From assembly GCF_947507565.1 (NCBI RefSeq), contig NC_089191.1, positions 2,046,001 through 2,110,000 on the forward strand: a stretch of DNA of 64,000 nucleotides, in the 5' to 3' direction. Source of the stretch: Oscarella lobularis. Taxonomy: Eukaryota > Porifera > Homoscleromorpha > Homosclerophorida > Oscarellidae. The position numbers were made by a program, and so were the translations under genes. Under the pieces are notes generated by a model, which worked only from the letters and a program-made list of their open reading frames with translations, ran no database searches and was not told the origin of the DNA. This document shows, piece by piece, positions 34,931-46,110 of the stretch; position 1 is the first letter of the stretch, and each line of letters opens with the position of its first letter.

Positions 34931-37275
34931 GATAAACGCTCTATAACAACTAACGACAAGAAAACTGGGTGAGGCCCCCTTTAGAGGTTCAGCATCAAAA
35001 GGGCCACGGGATTTTTGCTCGCAGCGGGCGTTGATCGAGACTATCCTTTTAGCATTTATTTGCTGACGACGCACGGGAGACGAGCTTCGAAAGGGCGACG
35101 GATAAATTCGTCTCTAGGGCGATCGAGAACCCCTGCGACGCGTCGACAGCCCCGTCAAATTGTAGACCTTTAGAATACACCGTCAAACAGAATAATGAAA
35201 ACGCGTCGCGAGCTTTATTTACGCTTTGCGATGTGAATATCTGTTCGCGCGGACCCCTATAGGGATCCTCACCTTTTCCTAAAGGCACCAACGCCTAGAT
35301 AAGGTGATCTAAGCGGCATTCAACCCAATCCCAAACGTGTCTTGAGAAAAAGTTCAGTCAAACGTTCACTTTTCGATGACGCATTGAAAACCCGAATAAA
35401 TACTTCACACGAACGATGCACTCGGAGCCTTACGACGTTCGGTGGCACCCTTAGCCGTGATGCATGCTGCGCAGTAAGTTTACATTCCTGCTATACGGGT
35501 GCTTAGCTCAGAGTGTACAGTGCGCGCGCGGTGAAAAAATATCATAAGCAATGCACGCAAAATTACGTAAAAATTCATAAGTCTGTTTCTCTCGTAGTGC
35601 GTCTTCACAAAGGTAACGCTACTGCATGTTTTCTTTGCCAAAGACAATTAGGCGCATTCGCTTACCAGTCACGTGCAGATCGGATGTCGTTGCAACGCCT
35701 CGAGTTCAAAAGATCCTAAAAAAGATAGCAATGAAAACGTGCTCGTTCTGTATCGTCCACTTAGCTTTTAGGCCTCCTTACGGACGGTGGGCTCGCACCG
35801 CTGGAGAGGCCGCAAAGAATAGAGCCAAATGTAGAAAGGGTCGCTCACCCATGAGCAGCATGAGCCCATGAGCCGATCGAGCATAGGGAAGAGGGCCCTA
35901 TAACTAGACCGGTCCCTGTCGACAGTCATAGCCCTGCCGCAGAGGAGCTATGGCACCCGACGTGACGGCAGTAATGTAGTCGGCGTGGAGATGAAGAGCC
36001 GGCCGACGCCGCCACTCCCCGTGTTGTACTAGCTTAGTAGCGTAGTAGAGCGGGACGAATAAGCCGATGACGCAGCCCCTACAGGGATTAGAACCGCGCG
36101 AGCGGCGACCTGTAATCGCTGCGCCTTCGTTGTCCCGGGGAGCGACGTTGCGACGACGTGTTGCTCCCACTTCACGACTGACCGGCTGTACTGCACTCAG
36201 ATCGACGACGAGGTTACGCAAAGAATTGTGTGCGACGTGCGCGCCTATATGTGCGAGAGAGGCGAGGAGGAACGAGCTCTCATTGGTTGAAGCTAATTTG
36301 CGGTAAGACTCGTGACCATATATGGTCAAAATTGGAGCTCACGTAAAAAGTTTCGATTAACCGCGTGACGCGCCACCTGCTCGTTTTTTTGTGGTTTCGT
36401 CACGCTGTCGAGTGTGTAACAGAGTGACGTAACGTCTCGTTTGTTTGTGGTTCACTTGACGTCACGCGCGATCGAAAAAAGCAAGATGGCGGATGGGCGA
36501 TCGATCGCGAAAGGAGCTCCCGCACAGGTATGCACGTGAATCTACGCCTTTCTTTACTCTAACCCTTGTCGAAGTAAAAGGAAAGATGAGGAGTTTGTGA
36601 AAGAAGCGAATCGGGCGGACGAAAGGCGATTTTCGCAAAATTTCAGTACTTGGTTGCCGATTATATTGTCTGCGTGAGTATCAGACTCCGTCGCACAGCA
36701 AAATAGCTCCATGTATTGCGTGGTTCCGTTCTAAAGAAGATCGAGATCGTGGAAAGACGAATCATATCCGGGTCTATCGTCATCGAGTCCCTTCATCGAG
36801 TCCGAAAGTAAACCTTTTGACCGACTTTTTTCTTCAGATACGTTTCGGTCATGATAGAATGCTGCTTTTTCTAGGCTCTGGTGGCGTTTGGAAAAAGTGA
36901 GGCTCCCCAAGAGGAACACGATCAGTTTTCCGCCTGCGAAACGTAAGCTAAAGCTCGCAGACGCGACTTTATTTTTCTATTTGTTGGTACTATAAAGGCC
37001 TAGACGGTGCAGTCGAAGCGTCTCAGTGGATTCAGATGGCCCAAGAGGCGAATTTATCCGTCGCGCTTTCGGATCTCGTCTCTCCTCAGTCGTAAGACGA
37101 ATTCTCATTTCAGTTTCGCCTAGAGAAGCTAAGAATCTGGTCTTCGTACGGCCTAAAGTGTGGAAGCGTGCGATGTTCACAACGACCGCAGTTAGAGAAA
37201 ACTCGTTGTTCTAACGACCCTGAACCCTCTAAAGGGGCCCCACCCGTTTTCTCAACTTGTGTTCTGTTTAGCCAT
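34930..37275 (-). mobile_element. foldback transposon, longest copy with both ends
   Basis: The left end GGGTGAGGCCCCCTTT is at about 34968 and the right end AAAGGGGCCCCACCC at about 37234-37250. The inverted repeat extends some 30 bases further out on both sides ('aagaaaact' / 'gttttctcaac'). The interior of about 1.4 kb matches 9110-10365 (inverted) and 46108-47060. It holds a start exon with a splice donor on the plus strand and a minus-strand frame of about 140 codons, but nothing resembling a transposase, so it is probably non-autonomous. Confidence 0.75.
36400..36527 (+). promoter_or_regulatory. transposon-borne promoter-like block and start exon (copy 2)
   Basis: CRE-like 'gtgacgtaacg' and 'cttgacgtcacgcg' lie just before AAGATGGCGG. 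The ATG at 36486 opens MADGRSIAKGAPAQ, ending at CAG|GTATGC (36527). Confidence 0.5.
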
Positions 37276-37970
37276 AGCAGTTGTATTGGAAATGGTACTG
37301 ACTCATACGGTTTTTGTTTATTTTTTAGGTTCGGGTTATTTTTGTATTTGGCGAAATATTTTTTTCGCGGTTGATGTGCCGTCAAACGGAGATGGTCACG
37401 TGTCGACTCAAGATAGACGCACTGCCAGATAGGTGAAATCTCATGCAAAAGCGTTGATTCCGCACGTATGCAATCCATTCTCTATATTATTAGAAGCCAT
37501 TGCGACGTTAATTTTTGGATAACACCTTCGGACCCATCTCGCTCTTCCAGCTGAAGTTGACTGCAGAGCCACTGACCAGACGGCGGTTCAAGCTCGGCTA
37601 CGGAGAAGCGAGGGAAGCCTAAGATAAGTGGCTGTTAGAATAAAGTCAAAGTCACTTCAAAGCACCAAGGTACGTAGCAAACGTAATCGGTCTCCACATT
37701 ATATTGGCCATAACGAAAAGATCGATTTCGTTTCGCTCTTTCTAGCAAACCTAAGCCCCTCGAACGGCAAAGTAAAATGAGGGACTCTCCTCATTAAAGC
37801 CAATCCTAGCTAGGCGCCCAGTCAGCCTCGTCAGTTGCAGTGACATCATTTTCAGCAAAGAGTGCAACAAAACATCAAACAGAGACAGACAAAACATACA
37901 ATGAAAAGAAACTCACAAAATTAGAGTCCAACAAAAAGATCATTTCCTCGCTCGCATTCCTCCAGCAGCC
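37276..37970. other. 3' flank of the EGF/ephrin-receptor-like gene, nothing else seen
   Basis: No coding frame with support was found. Confidence 0.3.
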
Positions 37971-37973
37971 AGT

Positions 37974-39974
37974 TCACGGCTCATTAAAACGATTCTTTTC
38001 TTTTTTGACTTTCGCAGAGTCTTCCTCCAGCTCCTCCTCTAACTCTTCCTCGGCCTCGTCATCGTCCTCCTCAAGAGAACATGCGAGCATACTCGCATTT
38101 CCTTCGCCTTCGGTCGTCGTTCCTTTGGGGCACGGCACGCAAGTCGGCTGCCCGTAGTCAGCCTGATAGCTTCCCTTCGGACAGGGAACGCATTTATTGA
38201 CCTCCTCAGGAAAAGCGTGCCCTGGCTGACAGACGTCCTCCTTGAAGACGCAGGCGTCCTTCGAAGCGGATCCCTCCGCAACGGTAAAGTCCGTACTGCA
38301 GCGAATGCAGACGGTCCGGCCAGCCTCGTCCTGATACGTTCCCCTCGGGCAAGGTTCACACGGTTTGAGACCGGTCAGAGAAACCTCACCCGGCTCGCAT
38401 TTCTCCATTCCTTTGCACAAGGTGGCGCCACTTGAAGTCGTTTTGCTCTCACTGGAACAAGGGAGACATTCGTCCTCACCCGGCAACGACTGGTAGGTAT
38501 CGAGAGGACAGGGCTTGCACGGGGCGGTCCCTCCTTCGCCGAAGCTGCCCGCCTCGCACAGCGCCTCCTTGCACTCGCTCACCGAAGTCGCGCCCTCGCG
38601 CGCGGTGCCCCGTCCCACGGGGCACGGCGTGCAGTCGGAGTGGCCGCTCTCGCTCTGGTAGGTGTGCAGCGGGCAGGCGACGCAGCTCGCGCGCGATGTT
38701 TCGTAGTCAATTTCCAGAAACGTACCTGCACTGCAGTTTCGGCAGACGGGGCGGTCAGACTCCAAGAGGATCTGCCCGTCCGGTATGGGGCACGAAAATT
38801 CAATAGGGCCTTCGCGCATTGAGTCCAGAACTTCGTGGAATTTGACATCTTTCAGGGAAAGATTCTCCAACGATGTCGAGCAAACGAACTGTTGCACGGC
38901 CTTTGCCTTCTCCTTTGTTGTCTCGATGTCATCACCACCTTTATTTTGCACGTGGAAGCTTATCTCTACTTCTACTCCGGTCGCCCCCGGTTTGCTTCGT
39001 TTGCGCCGTTTATCGCAGATAATCTCTACCTTGATGTCTGATTCCGTTACATCTTCTGCCAGAATTGCAGCGCGGACTATACTCTTGAGTATCTCTCTTT
39101 GCTCGTCCGACAGATCGTTGCAGGCGACGGGAAGCTGCAGATCGGTCGGCTCGAGCGTTCGAAATACGATTCCTCCGACTTCAATGGGAATATCCATCTC
39201 GCACGGCGGCACCTTATCGGCGGACGGAACCCAATCGCCGGTATTGGCGCATTGGTAAACGAATTCTTGCACGGACAGTCCGAATCCTTCCTGGCAGGCG
39301 AGACGGCACTTCTGAGCGCGCGTCTTCTCCACTTCGGAGCAGACCGCCGTTCCGTGACTTGGCGCGGGGATATTCTTCGTGCAGCGTCGGTGTTCGCACA
39401 GACTTCCGTAGTAGGAGTGGATGCATCGGCACGTTCCCGGCGCGACGCAGTCGCCGTGCACGCACTCAGGAGCGCAGATCGGATCAGCGCACGTCGGCGG
39501 CGCGTACCCCGTCGGGCACTTGCACACGTTCGGCTGGATGCACTGGCCGTTGTTGTGACAGCTGGGGGAGCAGACGGGCGTCTCGCATCGCTGTCCTTGG
39601 TAGCCGTTCGCGCACTGGCACTGGTTCGGCCGTATGCAGCGGCCGCCGTTCAGGCAGCCTCTCGGGCAGCTCGGCGTGCGGCAGTCGTAGCCCACCCAAC
39701 CTCCGCTGCAGTGGCATCGGTTGTTGCTCACGCATCGGCCGCCGTTGTGGCAGCCGGACCAGCAGCGGGGAGGCGGCGGCGGCGGTGGCGGACGGCGCCA
39801 CCAGCCTGAAAAGAGTTTGTAGGAAAAGACTTGTACGGCTCTTCGTTACTTACCCCACCACCGCTTTCTGCGCATCCCTGCTTTTCCGGCATCCTTCTTT
39901 TTGTACTGGTTGTCGGAGCCGGACGCTGCAACCGCGAGGAAGATAAACGCTGCCAAGACGAGAGTCGCTTTCAT
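37974..39974 (-). CDS. secreted EGF / sushi / ephrin-receptor-like repeat protein
   Basis: Exons 39974-39854 and 39805-37974 (GTAAGT donor, CAG acceptor) give 650 residues. The ATG at 39974 opens a signal peptide, MKATLVLAAFIFLAVAASG. A furin-type RRKR is followed by WWGWWRR and a run of eight prolines, then four EGF-like repeats (CHNGGRCVSNNRCHCSGGW and so on). A sushi-like module follows (IPAPSHGTAVC...VPPCE), then a region of about 150 residues starting VACNDLSDEQREIL, then ephrin-receptor-like cysteine repeats (CPLHTYQSESGHSDCTPCP type), and an acidic EEDDDEAEEELEEELEED tail. The order recalls SVEP1/SCUBE-type matrix proteins. There is no membrane span, so it is probably secreted. It is the paralogue, in opposite orientation, of the genes at 41826 and 50940. 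Confidence 0.82.
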
Positions 39975-40678
39975 TTTTACCACTTGCTTTTTGGTCCCAG
40001 ACTGAGAAGTAACTCGGCTGTGCTTTCCTTTAAGGAATGCCTCTCCGTCTGCATTTATTTATCTGGAAGTTTTCAAAGCGAGGGCTTGTTTGATTCATAT
40101 TTAGATGTTATTGCTTTCACAGTCTTCCACCTATGAAGTTAGCACCTGGTAGGGGTGAAAGGTTTAGCGTTCAATATTTTTAGATGTTCCAGCGATAAGA
40201 AAAGCATCTCTTGTCTGACTCTGCAACCGCGCCATCTTTGCCGTTTTTGAGACCTTTCCAGTGTCATGGTAAATTTTTCTGTATGATGCGGCCGTAGAAG
40301 CTAGTTTAGGCTCAGCACGGTTAAAGAAGATTTTTTAATTGAGAAAGGTAAACGGAAATTTCTTTGACGTGAGCAAGGTTTCTCCTCTACAGACGGCACA
40401 AAGCTCTCTAGCTCAAGTACTGAACACCAGTATTTTAGAGCCAATTTCACATTAGGAATTACGCATTTTTAGTTTTACTGACGGGGCAAGCTACTCAGAA
40501 ATTCTTAGGACAGCGGTTAGATTTTCGGCGTTCTTGGGTTTAAGAGATAGCCCCTAGTTGTTTTATATTTCACTTACATTCTATTCGAAACAGCGGAAGA
40601 AACATGACATGGACGCAAGAGAAAAAGCAAAACTACACGAGAAATTGAGTTCCGTCTATGGGGTCCCTTTGGACCTTC
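39975..40678. other. intergenic, no gene seen
   Basis: Probably contains the promoter of the minus-strand EGF gene. Only short unsupported frames were found. Confidence 0.3.
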
Positions 40679-41095
40679 TCAGTCGAAATCGGCCACTTCC
40701 GAAAGGTGCTCGCGAAAGACTTCGAGGGCGTGTCTAACGCTCGGTTTCATCGCCGACGCCTTCTGCGCCTCGCCAAAATCGAGTTCGTGCCCGTGCGGAT
40801 CGCCCTCGGACATTCTTACGGCGAGGGCCCTCATATCGGCGAACGCAATGCCGAGGGATTTCTTCTCGTTCACATCTTTCATCAAATCAAGAAGCTTACG
40901 AAAGATCGTCTCCTTCTCCTCCTGCGTCGCTTCAACGCGAATTTTGCGAGCGAGCATTTGTTCCGTTTCGCTCTCGTCCGACTGCGGGGAAAAATTCCAA
41001 TCGAGGGCGGAGACGAATCGTTCTCTTACGTTGCCCATTGCGCCGGGGGTACTGAGTGCGAGCAGGAATAAGGCGGCCAGGATCAGGCGAGACAT
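40679..41095 (-). CDS. small secreted helical protein, 138 residues
   Basis: A single exon from the ATG at 41095. The signal peptide MSRLILAALFLLALSTPGAMG is followed by a charged, mostly helical chain (EATQEEKETIFRKLLDLM, KPSVRHALEVFREHLSEV). The mature part has no cysteines and no domain I recognise. It is divergent from the EGF gene at 41826 and may share its promoter region. Three direct copies of 'cggtgcaat' lie just upstream (about 41113-41140). A secreted factor or matrix component is possible; function unknown. Confidence 0.6.
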   Translation of the reverse strand: MSRLILAALFLLALSTPGAMGNVRERFVSALDWNFSPQSDESETEQMLARKIRVEATQEEKETIFRKLLDLMKDVNEKKSLGIAFADMRALAVRMSEGDPHGHELDFGEAQKASAMKPSVRHALEVFREHLSEVADFD

Positions 41096-41099
41096 TCCT

Positions 41100-41825
41100 T
41101 TCGAGGAGCGGAAAACGGTGCAATCGGTGCAATCGGTGCAATCGAAGTTGGACTGTTCTGACTGTCTGTAAAAGAGAGCGTTCTCTCGACTGACCCCAAG
41201 TCCTGTTTACTTTTCCAGAAATAGCCTGGCCTTATGTTCTTCTATAAACATCCTATCAGCGTTTTATTTTAAAGAGGGTCTCCTCCAAGTTTGCATTCGG
41301 TTTTATCGTGATTCAGTGGAAATCTTTTCGCTAGCAGAACCTCTTTTTGAAGTCCTCTCGGTCCTCTCCTTCGAACAGTACAGTCAATCATTTCAGATTT
41401 CCGGCACGAAGGCCTTTGGCTAGGCGCACTACCAAAAAGGCATTATGAGGAGCAGATTTCACTTCCAGGACGGGCTTGCGCACCTGCATCGCTTCCAGTA
41501 TTGGTTACTCATAAAGATTTTACTCCAAGAGCGGGCGCAATCAAATCCAGAGGAAGCTTGAGTAAGGTTACCAATATTGGTTACAAATAAACAGATTTCC
41601 ATTCAGGGCGGGCTAGCGCACCCGCAATCGCTTCCAGAGGAGCCTTGAGTGAGGCCTCCAGTATTTGTTAAAGAGAAGGAACCCACCTGAAATTACTTCT
41701 AGGAAGCCAACCGGTTCTTTATTATAACCTTTCTGCAAAAAAGTGTCAGACCCCTCTGACTTGGTCGCGCCTATATTGTACTTAAACGGGTCTCGTCGGT
41801 CACTTGCCTCAGTCTCTTTGGCGAA
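41100..41825. promoter_or_regulatory. divergent promoter region, duplicated upstream of the third paralogue
   Basis: 41161-41825 is repeated at 50353-50939. Shared elements include a palindrome, gagagcgttctctc (about 41173), and two to three copies of a roughly 100-base tandem unit ('cgggctagcgcacc' ... 'cagaggaagcttgagtaagg'). Conservation in both copies fits a promoter but may simply reflect recent duplication. Confidence 0.5.
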
Positions 41826-43775
41826 ATGAGGGTTTCCATTGTCGTTCCCATATTGCTCGTGACAGCCCTTTGCTCCGTCGCGACTCTCGTCGAAGAAAAT
41901 CTCTACGGCGACGCGCCGATCGGCAACTCGACTCGAGCCCTTCAGAGAGAGAAACGCTTCTTTGGACTCATCGCAATCGGTGCCGCCTTGATAGGAGCCA
42001 AGCTTTTCGCCTGCCGTAAGAACGATCGATTCGTAGAATAACGTATAGATGCACTTTGTCCAGTGTTCCTGTGCCATAAGGGTGGAAAGGGCGGCGGCGG
42101 CGGAAGTCACGGGGGCCGCGGCGGCGGCGGCGGCGGGCCGACGTGCTCTCGCGGATGCAGCCACGGAGGATCCTGCATCGGGCCTAACCAGTGCAAATGC
42201 GTGGGCGGATGGTCGGGCCCAACGTGTAATACACCGACGTGCGCTAATCCGTGCGTGAACGGCCGCTGCTTCGAACCGGATGTGTGCCTCTGCAACATCG
42301 GCTACAAGGGCGATACGTGCGCGGATCCCGTCTGCATGCCTGATTGCGTCAACGGTAGGTGCTCTTCTCCGGGTGTGTGTGAGTGTGAGGAGAACTTCGC
42401 TGGGCGTCTGTGCCAAATCCAGAACTGTGGAAGCGACCTTCCTGCGCCATTTCATGGCACGGCGGTCTGCGCGCGTTATACTACGGCCTCCATTCATCAG
42501 TGCCATTTTGCTTGTGAACGTGGGTTCGGATTAACTTCGACATTGCAACAGACCCAGTACCGGTGTCAAAACAATGGTACCTGGTCACCTCAACCGAATG
42601 TTGACAGATGCGAGGAGGACATTCCGATTGCGCCTGGTTTCTCTGATATCATAAAAACCAATCCTGAAATTGCCGTTCCATGTAGCGAGCTCACCGACGA
42701 GCAAAAGGCGGAACTTGAAAACATAATTCGCCAACGAGTGTTCGATGAAACAAGCGGGGGCGATCCTGAGCTCCAACTTGAAGACATTGAAGTCACTGTT
42801 AACTGTCCAGATCCAAGCTTGCGGCGTTCCGCAGACGCTACCGAGGTACTGGTAAAAGTCAACTGCAACGCTAGAGATCACAAAAAAATTCTTATAAATG
42901 ACTATCTTGATTACGGAACAAGGAGAGCTGAGCTCATTGCAATGTATTACAGGGCAAAGGCGATGAGAGAAGGCGCCTTGTCTCAATCAATGAAACCGGT
43001 CAGACTGCGCGGAGTGCTATTCCGCGAAGATTCTTCAACTGTCGAGCAGATCTATTTCAGTTGCCCTAATCCCGATGGTCAACAAAAAATAGGAATGAAA
43101 TGCATCAACTGCAGCAAGGGCCATTTTCTTGATAAGACCTTGCCAAAGCCAGATTGCGTTAAATGCCCGCGTCACTTTTATCAGGACGAAAGCGGCCAGC
43201 CCTCTTGCAAGCCCTGCCCCGAAGGATTGGGCACAGGCGAAACAGGTGCGACGAGCTCCAACGATTGCGATGTTCCCCTCTGCAAGCCGGGCACAATCGG
43301 GAATCACGGGGTCGCTCCTTGCGAACGCTGCCCAAGAGATACGTACCAGCCTAAGTTTGGCCAATCGGCGTGCCTTAATTGCCCCGGCTACGGCCACACG
43401 ACCACCACCGGCGCAGAAAGGTGTTCCAATCAACGTCAATGCTCACCGGGATGGGCGTCGCCGACAGGGTTAGAGCCGTGTCAGAAGTGCCCCGAAGGAT
43501 GCTATCAGGAGCACTTTGGCCAGCGCAAATGCAGGGTTTGCGTCACGAAGTACACACGATCAAGTGGCTGCAAAAATATCGATGAATGCATGCTTCAAGA
43601 GGAAGTGTGCGCAGCGGGTACCCGATCGGATGATGGGCTGCAGCCGTGCACCGCGTGCCCTAAAGGGAAGTATCAAAATATGCTAGCGCAGTCGGAGTGC
43701 AAGCCATGTCCAGCAGGAAGAACCACGATTCGGATTGGAAGTACCACGATGTTCGACTGCTCCGAGCATGAGTAA
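41826..43775 (+). CDS. secreted EGF / sushi / ephrin-receptor-like repeat protein, paralogue 2
   Basis: Exons 41826-42015 and 42064-43775 give 633 residues. The signal peptide MRVSIVVPILLVTALCSVA precedes a short pro-segment ending in the furin-type REKR, then a hydrophobic FFGLIAIGAALIGAKLFAC and a glycine-rich linker. Three EGF-like repeats follow, then a sushi-like module (LPAPFHGTAVC...VDRCEED), a conserved region starting VPCSELTDEQKAELENIIRQ, and about five ephrin-receptor-like repeats (CPRHFYQDESGQPSCKPCP type). The exposed hydrophobic stretch after REKR could be an N-terminal anchor, a cleaved peptide or part of the signal. It is probably secreted to the matrix or cell surface. Confidence 0.85.
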
Positions 43776-45250
43776 TATTTATGTGGCCTTGCAGAAAACT
43801 GCTGCATGCTTTGCTGTTGTCGTTTTTTTCTTTTTGTTTGTGCTGTCGTATATGTGATGTGCATGCTGCATTGCAAAACATTTCTTAGATTTGCTATAGC
43901 AGCACACCGCCACACGAACCCGGCGGTGAGGAACATCCCAACAACTGCTGTACATGAGCAACGAAACAACCTCTTTGAATGCCTGCGCCTTGCTTTAGCG
44001 CTCTGTTGATCCCGTTGCCGCATTTCTTCTGCCTTTCTCTCTGAATTTCTCGCCGCCTTTTCTCCTCGGTTTCCTTTCTTCTAATATCGTCACCTCTGCT
44101 TTGAAATCATTGTAGACTAGCCACCGAAGAAATGATGACGATTGTCGACCAACGCCCATTCATGAGAACGTTCTCGGGTGTGCTGGTTCCAGAGTCATCG
44201 TCATCGGGCTGAGGGGAGACGTTTTCGTGTAGATGTGAAGCCATATTTCTGTGCGCACGCGCAATAAACTTAAAGGGACGAGAAGACTCTTCTCTGTTTC
44301 GTCGCTCTCTCGCGCAAATTACCGTTCATCGTTGAAGAGTGGCCTAACAAAGCGACGTTGCAAGCAGAGAGCGGGAGAGACCTGCCGACGTATCGCATAT
44401 TGCTCCCCGCTGCAAAATAAAACGGCAACCGACTGTTCTGCTTTGCGGAATACGGGAAAGACTTTGCCTCACGAAGAAGAGGAAATCGATTGGGTTAAAT
44501 TGGACCAGGCCAGGCTTCGCTCGGGGGAAGATCAAGATCGTTAGGAGGAGATCACAGAAAAAACGTGACGTCATAGGCGACGTTCGTGCTCACGGTGGAC
44601 GGTCGTTTGGTTCATCACATGCAAGCGTCTGCGTCCTGAATTTTAGAAGATTGTGTACTATATAGTTTGAAAGGGAATAGATGGAGCTCATTTTTTTTCA
44701 CTACTGAATACGGTAAGTCTTTCCGTTAATTAAAGACGTAGAAGATAATTCGATTCAGTATTCGCGCGTCGTTATTGCTGGCGATACAAACGTCGGTGGG
44801 GGAGACGACTCGCCAGCAACTTAAGTTTTAGGAACCAAAAAACAACGATCAAAATCCTATAAGCGACCTATAGTTGGGTTTGCATAACAGTCAATTGTCC
44901 ACTTGTTTGTTAGGAAGGATTTCAGCTTTCCAGATCCGGGAGCGACGACGGTGCGACAATGCGATCTCTCAAGTGACGATGACGATGACGATGAAAAAGA
45001 TGTCATAAAAAAGAGTCGCGTTTTGCTATAAGCAGGCATTTGCGACTGATGCACAAATACGTACCGAAGCACGGCGTGAAGATAGGAACACCGGACGCCA
45101 GATCAATCAGCAGTCAGAGCGATCGTCAGAAACATTACTGTTATCGTCTCATTCCTGGGGACGGGGCCAGGATTAACGAGCCGGAAGTCCAAAGCTTTGA
45201 CCTAAGTGATCACTTCATTTTACAATGACAATGAAAACACCAACTTCAAG
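43776..45250. other. intergenic with doubtful exons
   Basis: A plus-strand frame after 'tttgttag' (44913) reads KDFSFPDPGATTVRQC then SSDDDDDDEKDVIKKSRVLL and could be a last exon. A frame at 45040-45228 is also open. A 44-codon minus-strand frame starts at about 44243 (MASHLHENVSPQPDDDD). None is recognised. Confidence 0.25.
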
Positions 45251-45254
45251 GTAT

Positions 45255-45385
45255 TCTCGTGGAACGTCTTTTTACCGAGAAGAGCGACGTTTATGCGCTA
45301 GGTAGCCTAGAGCTTCATCTGTTTACAATCTTAGGTGGTCGCTTGGAGTTTTCATGTGGGAGATATTCACTTTTGGTAATTTATT
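45255..45385 (+). pseudogene. relic of two receptor tyrosine kinase exons
   Basis: ERLFTEKSDVYALG followed, after a short intron-like gap, by WSLGVFMWEIFTFG matches the two exons at 57838-57866 and 57918-57958 of the receptor kinase at 52.7-58.5 kb. No other kinase exon is nearby. It stops where the duplicated membrane-protein segment begins (45389). Confidence 0.75.
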
Positions 45386-45388
45386 TTC

Positions 45389-46110
45389 AAACGGTTGGTT
45401 AGATCGCGTGGGGGTGTCGATCGATCGTTTCGAAAAGCTTATAGTTTGGTCACAAGCTAGATTTGTGAACGTATTAGGCAAAGTTTTTAGAAGTACGTCT
45501 AATTACGATTGTATTAGCCTCTAGAATTGCGTCACAGGTTTATTTTGCCGGCTTAGTACAATATAGTGTCTGTAACTGCCCACTGTAGTAGCTTAAGCGG
45601 ATAGGTATTAGAAGTGTAGCACCGAATTAGGGCCTAAAAACTATTCCTTTGCTGAAAATTGGTTTGGCTTGTGCCGTGTTCTGTTTCAATAGAGCATGAT
45701 ACTATCAAAAATAGTCTTACTTTATTAATAAAGAGTGGTTCTTTTCTTCATGTAGGAAAAGCCTGATGCAAATAACAATGTTTTCGAAGCAGCAGCCGTA
45801 CTTGGCTATGGGCTTCTTTTGAGTCTGCACTTGTGGGGTCTCGTTCTGTGCGCCATGTCCTCAACGTGGTGCATTGTGGCAAAAAAATCGTCAAGTACTA
45901 ATTGCAACCTCGACGCCTTCCCTGTTTTCACTGATGCTCGCACATGGGATGTCATCTATCTGGCCCTGTGTATTGCAAACGCTTTGCTCTGCCTACCATG
46001 GATAAGCTGCAAACGCGAATTTCAAGGATTGAAACATGCTATGCAACGTCTTGTAACGTCATTGGGCTTTTGGTCGCACGTATTTCTTCTTAGCATATCA
46101 GTAGGCTTTG
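45389..46110 (+). pseudogene. truncated duplicate of the multi-span membrane-protein gene
   Basis: Near-identical to 33112-33836, including the exon start after 'cttcatgtag' (45756). The exon stays open but at about 46110, after LLSISVGF, runs straight into transposon sequence, losing the last half of the protein. The frame then adds about 30 transposon-derived residues before a stop. Confidence 0.8.

Noticed and set aside
39099-39809. 236-codon plus-strand open frame inside the EGF gene
   Set aside because: Shadow of the cysteine-rich minus-strand gene, alanine- and arginine-rich, no domain.
44251-44544. 97-codon plus-strand open frame
   Set aside because: No domain, no clear splice signals or start context; not enough to call a gene.
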